Source: Morganella morganii
GTDB lineage: Bacteria > Pseudomonadota > Gammaproteobacteria > Enterobacterales > Enterobacteriaceae
Reading direction: 5' to 3'
Assembly (NCBI RefSeq): GCF_003996855.1
Contig: NZ_NRQY01000001.1
Span: forward strand, 2,843,537 to 2,907,536
DNA length: 64,000 bases
In this document: piece by piece, positions 57,821-64,000 of the stretch
How the letters are laid out: each line of letters starts with the position of its first letter
Numbering within the stretch: position 1 is the first letter of the stretch
Translations under genes and position numbers: made by a program
Notes under the pieces: generated by a model
Databases searched by the model: none
What the model saw: the letters and a program-made list of their open reading frames with translations, nothing else
What the model was told of the DNA's origin: nothing

Positions 57821-58792
57821 ATGCGTACAGATTCAACCCCGGCGTCAAAACGCTGGTTTTCCAAAGAATGGCTGCTTGAGCAGAAATCACTGATCGCGCT
57901 GCTGATCCTGATTGTGGTTGTCTCCATGATCAGCCCGAACTTTTTTACCCTGAATAACCTGTTCAATATTCTCCAGCAGACCTCTGTGAACGCCATTATG
58001 GCCGTGGGGATGACACTGGTTATCCTGACCTCCGGAATTGACCTGTCTGTTGGTTCTCTGCTGGCACTGACCGGTGCGGTGGCAGCATCCATGGTGGGTG
58101 CGGATGTTAACGCCATTGTTGCGGTCGCGGGCGCACTGGCGCTGGGCGCGGCTATCGGCGGCGTGACCGGGGTGATTGTTGCCAAAGGGAAAGTACAGGC
58201 CTTTATCGCCACACTGGTGATGATGCTGTTACTGCGCGGTGTAACCCGTGTGTACACCGACGGCAGCCCGATCAGCACCGGGTTCAGTGATAACGCCGAT
58301 GTGTTCAGCTGGTTTGGTATCGGCCGTCTGTTCGGCATTCCGGCACCGGTATGGCTGATGATTGTTGTTTTTGCGGCGGCCTGGTATCTGCTGCATCACA
58401 CACGTCTGGGACGTTATATCTACGCGCTGGGCGGTAATGAATCCGCAACACGTCTGTCCGGTATTAATGTCGATAAAATCAAAATCATTGTTTACGCACT
58501 CTGCGGTCTGCTGGCGGCATTAGCCAGTGTGATTGAAGTGGCGCGTTTATCTTCCGCACAGCCGATGGCCGGTAACGGTTATGAGCTGGATGCGATTGCG
58601 GCGGTGGTACTGGGCGGCACCAGTCTTGCCGGTGGTAAAGGCCGTATTATGGGTACCCTGATCGGGGCGCTGATTTTAGGTTTTCTGAACAACGCGCTGA
58701 ATCTGCTGGGGATCTCCTCCAACTACCAGATGATTGTCAAAGCGGTTGTGATTTTGCTGGCTGTACTCGTTGATAACAAAAGCAGTAAATAA
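57821..58792 (+). CDS. rbsC: Ribose ABC transporter permease
   Basis: Inner-membrane channel subunit, 323 residues, about ten helices, acting as a dimer. Family marks: ILTSGIDLSVGSLLALTGAVAAS (about 65-90), YALGGNESATRLSGINV (the cytoplasmic coupling loop that docks on RbsA) and AVVLGGTSLAGGKGRIMGTLIGA. 3 bases after rbsA and intact. Confidence 0.96.
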   Translation: MRTDSTPASKRWFSKEWLLEQKSLIALLILIVVVSMISPNFFTLNNLFNILQQTSVNAIMAVGMTLVILTSGIDLSVGSLLALTGAVAASMVGADVNAIVAVAGALALGAAIGGVTGVIVAKGKVQAFIATLVMMLLLRGVTRVYTDGSPISTGFSDNADVFSWFGIGRLFGIPAPVWLMIVVFAAAWYLLHHTRLGRYIYALGGNESATRLSGINVDKIKIIVYALCGLLAALASVIEVARLSSAQPMAGNGYELDAIAAVVLGGTSLAGGKGRIMGTLIGALILGFLNNALNLLGISSNYQMIVKAVVILLAVLVDNKSSK

Positions 58793-58825
58793 TCCACTTA
58801 CCCGAATCCTGCAAGGAACTGAAAC

Positions 58826-59716
58826 ATGAAACTGAAAAAGATTGCGACCCTTTTCTCCGTTGTTGCACTGAGCGCCACTATCAGCGCCAATGCTCTGGCA
58901 AAAGAGTCTATTGCGCTGGTGATCTCCACACTGAATAACCCGTTCTTTGTCACCATGAAAGACAGTGCACAGAAAGAAGCGGATAAACTCGGTTACGACC
59001 TGGTGGTTCTGGATTCCATGGATAACCCGGCAAAAGAACTGGCTAACGTGCAGGATCTGACCGTGAAAGGCACCAAACTGATGCTGATTAACCCGACAGA
59101 CTCTGATGCCGTCGGTAACGCGGTGATCCTGGCCAACAAAGCCAATATCCCGGTTATCACCCTGGATCGTGTTGCCAATAAAGGTGAAGTGGTCAGCCAC
59201 GTTGCCTCTGATAACGTCCTCGGCGGCAAACTGGCCGGTGATTTTATCGCCCGTAAAACCGGCGCGGATGCCAAAGTTATCCAGCTGGAAGGTATCACCG
59301 GGACTTCCGCTTCCCGTGAGCGCGGCGAAGGTTTCAAACAGGCAGTTGCTGAGCATAAAATGAATGTGCTGGCCAGCCAGCCGGCAGATTTCGACCGTAC
59401 CAAAGGTCTGAACGTTATGCAGAACCTGCTGACCGCACATCCGGCTGTTCAGGCGGTATTTGCCCAGAATGATGAAATGGCATTAGGCGCACAGCGCGCA
59501 TTACAGACTGCCGGCCGTGATGATGTGCTGGTGGTGGGTTTTGACGGTACAGCTGACGGCATTAAAGCAGTGAAAGGCGGTAAACTGGGTGCAACAGTGG
59601 CACAGCGCCCTGACCAGATTGGTATCATCGGCATCCAGACTGCGGATAAAGTCCTGAAAGGCGAAAAAACCGATAAAACCATCCCGGTTGAGTTAGAACT
59701 GATTGTAAAAGACTAA
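58826..59716 (+). CDS. rbsB: Periplasmic D-ribose-binding protein
   Basis: Delivers ribose to RbsC and can act as a ligand for the chemoreceptor Trg. 296 residues. Signal peptide 1-25 (ending ANALA), then the two-lobe binding fold: [57 protein letters not shown], and [11 protein letters not shown]. 33 bases after rbsC; a stable hairpin follows its stop. Confidence 0.97.
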   Translation: MKLKKIATLFSVVALSATISANALAKESIALVISTLNNPFFVTMKDSAQKEADKLGYDLVVLDSMDNPAKELANVQDLTVKGTKLMLINPTDSDAVGNAVILANKANIPVITLDRVANKGEVVSHVASDNVLGGKLAGDFIARKTGADAKVIQLEGITGTSASRERGEGFKQAVAEHKMNVLASQPADFDRTKGLNVMQNLLTAHPAVQAVFAQNDEMALGAQRALQTAGRDDVLVVGFDGTADGIKAVKGGKLGATVAQRPDQIGIIGIQTADKVLKGEKTDKTIPVELELIVKD

Positions 59717-59726
59717 CTATATCAGC

Positions 59727-59751
59727 CTCCTCGGTACCGTGTGCCGGGGAG
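59727..59751 (+). repeat. Intercistronic hairpin between rbsB and rbsK
   Basis: CTCCTCGG (59727-59734) pairs with CCGGGGAG (59744-59751), with one T-G wobble and a 9-base loop. No T-run follows. It would protect the 3' end of rbsB message, fitting the need for excess binding protein over kinase. Confidence 0.6.
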
Positions 59752-59780
59752 TATTGTCAGCAATTAAGGAAATAAAGGTA

Positions 59781-60707
59781 ATGACAACATCCCGTCTGAC
59801 CGTTCTCGGCAGTATTAATGTCGATCATATTATGAATATTGCACAGTTCCCTGCTCCGGGCGAAACGGTGATCGGTAAGCAATATCAGACAGCCTTCGGC
59901 GGCAAAGGCGCAAACCAGGCAGTGGCCTGCGGGCGCAGCGGTGCTGATATTACCTTTATTGCCTGTGTGGGTGATGATGCCATCGGTACGGAAATTCTGG
60001 CTCAGTTACAGCGCGACCATATTCATACCGCCGCAATCAGTGTGGTACCGGAAGCGACCACCGGCGTGGCGATGATTTTTGTGAATGAAGAGGGCGAAAA
60101 CGTCATCGGTATCAGTGCCGGTGCCAATGCTGCACTGACGCCGGAACATTTTGCACCTTATAAAGAGATAGTGGAGCAGTCGGATGCCCTGCTGATGCAG
60201 CTGGAATCTCCGCTGGAAACGGTGATTGCCGCAGCACAGGCAGCAAAAAACCATCAGACTAAAGTTATCCTCAATCCGGCTCCGGCGCGGGAATTACCGG
60301 ACAGCCTGCTGAAGCTGGTGGATGTTATCACCCCGAATGAAACCGAAGCGGAAAAACTGACCGGTATTTCTGTCAGTGATGAAACCGGGGCTGCCAAAGC
60401 GGCACAGGTACTGCATGATAAAGGCATTGAACAGGTGCTGATCACCCTGGGCAGCCGGGGTGTCTGGCTGAGTGTCAGCGGTGAAGGCCGCCGTATTCCG
60501 GGATTTAAAGTTAATGCCGTGGATACCATTGCCGCCGGTGATACTTTCAATGGTGCATATGTTACTGCGCTTCTGGAAGGAAAACCGGCAGACGATGCTG
60601 TGCGTTTTGCCCATGCCGCCGCCGCGATCGCCGTCACCCGCAGGGGAGCACAGCCATCGGTGCCGTGGCGCCGTGAAATTGATGCTTTCCTTGCGGAGCG
60701 TGGTTAA
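59781..60707 (+). CDS. rbsK: Ribokinase
   Basis: Phosphorylates ribose to ribose-5-phosphate. 308 residues, PfkB family. Substrate motif [23 protein letters not shown] near the start, [19 protein letters not shown]/anion-hole motif [20 protein letters not shown] (catalytic Asp, about residue 253), and the monovalent-cation site nearby. ATG 59781 has AAGGTA adjacent and matches the family start. rbsR begins 4 bases after the stop. Confidence 0.97.
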   Translation: MTTSRLTVLGSINVDHIMNIAQFPAPGETVIGKQYQTAFGGKGANQAVACGRSGADITFIACVGDDAIGTEILAQLQRDHIHTAAISVVPEATTGVAMIFVNEEGENVIGISAGANAALTPEHFAPYKEIVEQSDALLMQLESPLETVIAAAQAAKNHQTKVILNPAPARELPDSLLKLVDVITPNETEAEKLTGISVSDETGAAKAAQVLHDKGIEQVLITLGSRGVWLSVSGEGRRIPGFKVNAVDTIAAGDTFNGAYVTALLEGKPADDAVRFAHAAAAIAVTRRGAQPSVPWRREIDAFLAERG

Positions 60708-60711
60708 TACT

Positions 60712-61713
60712 GTGGCGACGATGAAAGACGTGGCGCGGCTGGCGGGTGTATCCACCTCGACAGTCTCCCATGTCATCAACAACAACCGTTTTGTCAGTGA
60801 CGGCGTGCGCAAGAAAGTGAATGATGCCATTGCCGAACTGAACTACGCGCCGTCTGCGCTTGCGCGCAGCCTGAAAATGAATCGTACGAATACCATCGGA
60901 ATGCTGGTAACCACCAGTAATAACCCGTTTTATGCGGAAGTTGTCCGGGGCGTGGAGCGCAGTTGTTATGAGCGCGGCTACAGCCTGATCCTCTGTAATA
61001 CGGAGGGGGATCACAAAAGGATGAACAGCAGCCTGGAAACCCTGCTGCAAAAGCGGGTAGATGGTCTTCTGCTGATGTGTACGGAGATAAAAGGCCCGTC
61101 AGCGGAGGTATTCAGCCGCTATCCCCGTCTGCCGATGGTGATGATGGACTGGTCGCCGTTCGCGTTCGGCGGGGATGTGATTCAGGATAATTCATTCCTC
61201 GGCGGTGAAATCGCCACCAATCATCTGATCGAAAATGGCTTTACCCGGATTGCCTGTATTGCGGGGCCGCTGGATAAATCACCGGCCAAATCCCGTCTGG
61301 ACGGTTTTTACCGCGCAATGGCAAAGGCCGGACTGGATGTGCCGTCAGGGTATGTGCTGGAGAGTGATTTTGAATTCAGCGGCGGTTTCAGTGCCATGAA
61401 TCAGCTGCTTTCTCTGCCGGTGCCACCGCAGGCGGTATTTGCCGGTAACGATGCGATGGCGGTCGGCGCCTATCAGGCTATCTGGCAGAAAGGGTTACGC
61501 ATCCCGCAGGATATTGCGGTTGTCGGTTACGATGATATCGACCTGGCGGCATTCCTCACGCCGCCGCTGACCACGATTCACCAGCCGAAAGATGAGCTGG
61601 GAAAACTGGCGGTGGATAAACTTCTGAGCCGCATGGATGACGCAGACGCGCCTTCTGATTTACTGGTGCTGACCCCGGCACTGATAAACCGGGGTTCAGT
61701 TATCCGCCGTTAA
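60712..61713 (+). CDS. rbsR: Ribose operon repressor RbsR (LacI family)
   Basis: Represses rbs in the absence of ribose by binding the palindromes at 55817 and 55893. 333 residues: N-terminal HTH and hinge ([52 protein letters not shown]) and a periplasmic-binding-like ligand core ([61 protein letters not shown]). The start is GTG at 60712 (V-A-T-M-K-D), matching E. coli MATMKD, with GGAG inside the end of rbsK. It converges on hsrA with a 4-base overlap. Confidence 0.97.
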   Translation: MATMKDVARLAGVSTSTVSHVINNNRFVSDGVRKKVNDAIAELNYAPSALARSLKMNRTNTIGMLVTTSNNPFYAEVVRGVERSCYERGYSLILCNTEGDHKRMNSSLETLLQKRVDGLLLMCTEIKGPSAEVFSRYPRLPMVMMDWSPFAFGGDVIQDNSFLGGEIATNHLIENGFTRIACIAGPLDKSPAKSRLDGFYRAMAKAGLDVPSGYVLESDFEFSGGFSAMNQLLSLPVPPQAVFAGNDAMAVGAYQAIWQKGLRIPQDIAVVGYDDIDLAAFLTPPLTTIHQPKDELGKLAVDKLLSRMDDADAPSDLLVLTPALINRGSVIRR

Positions 61714-63125
61714 TGCGGGGCCGGGCTGTCTGAGGGGCGGGTTTTCTTCTTAATCATATTCCGCCCGTCAGTCCGGCTCAGGAACAGGAACACAAACGCC
61801 GACAGAATCGTCATCACCCCGACAGTCACAAAGGTCGCGTGGAAATTATCGACGATAGATCCCCAATCCTGAGACTCAAAATAGCGTAATACAGACGCAC
61901 TCACCGCAATCCCGAAACTGATGGAAAGCTGCTGGGTCACGGCCAGCACACTGTTACCGGAACTGGCATTGTGCTCGGTCAGATCCGCGAGGGTAATCGT
62001 ATTCATCGCAGTGAACTGTGTGGACATCGCCATCCCGAGAATAAACAGCGGCAATACCAGCAGATAAATCGACATTCCCGGCGACTGGAAATAGAAGGAT
62101 GAAATAATTGCGCCTATCACCAGTGTGACCGCAAACAGCGTCAGCCGGTAACCGTAGCGGCGCAGAATCTGAGTAACCGCTGATTTTGCCAGAATAGAAC
62201 CGATCGCCGTCGGTGCCATCATCATTCCCGCCACCACGGCCGGATAACCAAAACCGACCTGCAACATCAGCGGCATCAGAAACGGAATACAGCCGGTGCC
62301 CAGCCGCGTGGCAACGTTCCCTGCGATCCCGACACTGAATGTCCGTGTGCGGAACAGACTCAGCGGGATAATCGGTGCTGCGATACGGCGGGCATGTAAC
62401 GCATAGAAGGTCAGCAGCGCAAAACCACTGCCCATCACCAGGAACGGCGTTGCCGCCGCCAGGGCATTATCCCCGAACAGATCCAGGCTGACAGAAACAG
62501 ACACCAGTCCGGCACCGAGCAGGGCAAATCCTAATGTATCAAACCGGCGTTTCGGCATGGTGAAATCAGGCATATGGCGGATGGCGTAGATAATCCCCAG
62601 AATCCCGATAGGAATATTAATGATAAAAATCCAGTGCCAGGTGGCGTAAGTCACCAGTATCCCGCCGAGCAGCGGCCCCAGTACCGGGCCGACTAATCCC
62701 GGAATGGTGACAAAATTGAGGATCGGCAGCAGTTCACTGCGCGGATAAGCCCGCAGCAGTGCCAGCCGGGCCACCGGCATCATCATCGCCCCGCCTATCC
62801 CCTGAATAATCCGCGATACCACCAGAAACGGAAGGCTGGGGGAAAAGGCACATAATAAAGAACCGAAGGAAAACAGAACCACTGCGATAATAAATACCCT
62901 GCGGGTGCCGAAACGGTCGGCCAGCCAGCCGCTGACCGGGATCAGCAGCGCCACTGTCAGCGTATAACTGATAACAGCGGACTGCATCGCCAGCGGAGAA
63001 TGGTTCAGGCTTCTGGCAATATCCGGCAGAGCGGTGTTCAGAATGGTGGCATCGAGCGCCTGCATAAAGAATGCCATTGCGGCAATCCATGGCAGACCCG
63101 CCATATTCCGGGCTGTTTTAAACAT
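61710..63125 (-). CDS. hsrA: MFS transporter HsrA (DHA2, EmrB/QacA-type)
   Basis: A 471-residue inner-membrane exporter with about 14 helices. Motifs: [34 protein letters not shown] (motif D1), [14 protein letters not shown] (motif A), [17 protein letters not shown] (motif B) and [22 protein letters not shown] (motif C). It resembles E. coli HsrA (YieO) along its length and keeps the same place, convergent with rbsR and next to yieP. Substrate unknown; overproduction in E. coli is linked to homocysteine export and to effects on other regulators. Confidence 0.9.
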   Translation of the reverse strand: MFKTARNMAGLPWIAAMAFFMQALDATILNTALPDIARSLNHSPLAMQSAVISYTLTVALLIPVSGWLADRFGTRRVFIIAVVLFSFGSLLCAFSPSLPFLVVSRIIQGIGGAMMMPVARLALLRAYPRSELLPILNFVTIPGLVGPVLGPLLGGILVTYATWHWIFIINIPIGILGIIYAIRHMPDFTMPKRRFDTLGFALLGAGLVSVSVSLDLFGDNALAAATPFLVMGSGFALLTFYALHARRIAAPIIPLSLFRTRTFSVGIAGNVATRLGTGCIPFLMPLMLQVGFGYPAVVAGMMMAPTAIGSILAKSAVTQILRRYGYRLTLFAVTLVIGAIISSFYFQSPGMSIYLLVLPLFILGMAMSTQFTAMNTITLADLTEHNASSGNSVLAVTQQLSISFGIAVSASVLRYFESQDWGSIVDNFHATFVTVGVMTILSAFVFLFLSRTDGRNMIKKKTRPSDSPAPH

Positions 63126-63178
63126 GTTTTCCCTTAATACATTATCTCTGAATAGTCAGTAGTGTAACTATTACATAT

Positions 63179-63865
63179 TCACACTTTACTCAACAACACC
63201 TGACATGCCTGACGGGCACGTTCTCCGTTGCCGTCGATAATGGCATCCACTATCTCTTTATGGAGATCAATCTCAATAACCTGATTGGTGGTGATAGATT
63301 CAAAGAAGTTGTGATACACAAAATCGAATAAATTCGCGAAAGAAGCAAAAAACGGATTTCCGCACGCCTGATAGATAAGGTGGTGGAAGCGGTGATCAAC
63401 GGCTATCCATTTATCCCGCTCAAAATGGGCGGATAATAATGTCATCTCTTTTAAGAGAAAGAAGAGTGACTGTTTTTGTTCTTTTCCGGCATTCATTGCT
63501 GCCAGCGCACAGGCCTGGGGTTCAATCGCGGCGCGCAGCTCACGGAAATATTTCAGCACTTGCTGGTGGTCACCGCTGCTCAGCCACCATTTAATAAAGT
63601 CATGATCGAGGAAATTCCAGCTTATCACCGGCATCACCCGGGTGCCGATACGCGGACGCGGTAAGACCATTCCCTTCGCGGCCAGCATTTTTATCGCTTC
63701 ACGGACTGCTGTCCGGCTTACCTCAAACTGCTCCGCCAACTCAATCTCCCCCGGCAGAATAGACTCCGGCGGATATTGGCCGGATAAAATCTGTTGCCCC
63801 AGTTTTTCAGCCAGAAGATAAGACAGGTTCTTTTGTGACGCATTGAGTTGTTCTGAAAACTGCAT
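63179..63865 (-). CDS. yieP: GntR/FadR-family regulator YieP
   Basis: A 228-residue repressor-type regulator. Winged HTH at about 15-80 (LAEKLGQQILSGQYPPESILPGEIELAEQFEVSRTAVREAIKMLAAKGMVLPRPRIGTRV) and a helical FCD ligand domain (about 95-225; LRAAIEPQACALAA, VDHRFHHLIYQACGNPF) that usually binds a metal and an organic acid. ATG 63865 has AAGGA 8 bases upstream; the longer open frame upstream has no support. It lies 53 bases upstream of hsrA on the same strand, so it may control hsrA. The remaining 135 bases to the window edge are its upstream region. Confidence 0.92.
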   Translation of the reverse strand: MQFSEQLNASQKNLSYLLAEKLGQQILSGQYPPESILPGEIELAEQFEVSRTAVREAIKMLAAKGMVLPRPRIGTRVMPVISWNFLDHDFIKWWLSSGDHQQVLKYFRELRAAIEPQACALAAMNAGKEQKQSLFFLLKEMTLLSAHFERDKWIAVDHRFHHLIYQACGNPFFASFANLFDFVYHNFFESITTNQVIEIDLHKEIVDAIIDGNGERARQACQVLLSKV

Positions 63866-64000
63866 TCTGATTCCTTGGTGTAATGCATTAACAAAGCGGG
63901 ATAATGATACAGATGACGCATTATGGTGCATATTAATGACAAAACCGGCGAATAAAAGCTCAAATATACATGTTTTGTCTAAAAAAAACGCGAACAAACA

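Overview
The window is a chromosomal segment from an enterobacterium. Codon use and GC content (about half G+C by eye) and gene order around the replication origin point to the order Enterobacterales. Protein similarity to the Proteus/Providencia/Morganella branch, combined with a GC content too high for Proteus or Providencia, makes Morganella (probably M. morganii) the best guess. That genus call is inference from memory of related proteins; no search was run.

Layout. 1-3.5 kb: the start of a selenocysteine formate dehydrogenase (fdoG, cut by the window edge), the divergent maturation gene fdhD, a GNAT acetyltransferase and a small exported protein. 3.5-9.9 kb: a Fur-controlled heme-acquisition locus of the hemophilin / type XI secretion (Slam) type: secreted hemophore, Slam outer-membrane translocator, TonB-dependent receptor and a dedicated TonB. 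Only the hemophore is intact; the other three genes carry single-base frame disruptions. 10-11.5 kb: a TetR regulator and an EamA exporter. 11.5-22.2 kb: the conserved mnmE-yidC-yidD-rnpA-rpmH block and, divergently, dnaA-dnaN-recF-gyrB. 22.2-28.1 kb: an acid-resistance operon gadB-gadC-glsA-(ybaT-like, frameshifted)-marC-like. 29-35.6 kb: asd, nagK, an orphan DUF2169 gene, a frameshifted aer and a second chemoreceptor. 35.8-49.3 kb: glmS, glmU, the whole atpIBEFHAGDC operon, rsmG and mnmG, all on the minus strand. 49.3-49.7 kb: oriC, with three AT-rich 13-mers, DnaA boxes and dense GATC sites. 49.7-55.6 kb: mioC, asnC, asnA, viaA, ravA and an AA10 (chitin-active type) LPMO. 55.8-63.9 kb: rbsDACBKR with two perfect or near-perfect RbsR operators, then hsrA and yieP as in E. 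coli.

How it fits together. Most of the window is the housekeeping neighbourhood of the origin, where genes are intact and ordered as in E. coli. The unusual parts are accessory. A heme-capture system appears to be decaying or switched off while its cargo gene stays open. A consolidated Glu/Gln acid-resistance operon has a broken fourth gene. The ribose transporter ATPase RbsA has lost its N-terminal P-loop by a clean in-frame deletion. All frame disruptions I found lie in non-essential genes and none in the roughly 40 kb of core genes, which argues against random sequencing error, although raw reads would be needed to settle it.
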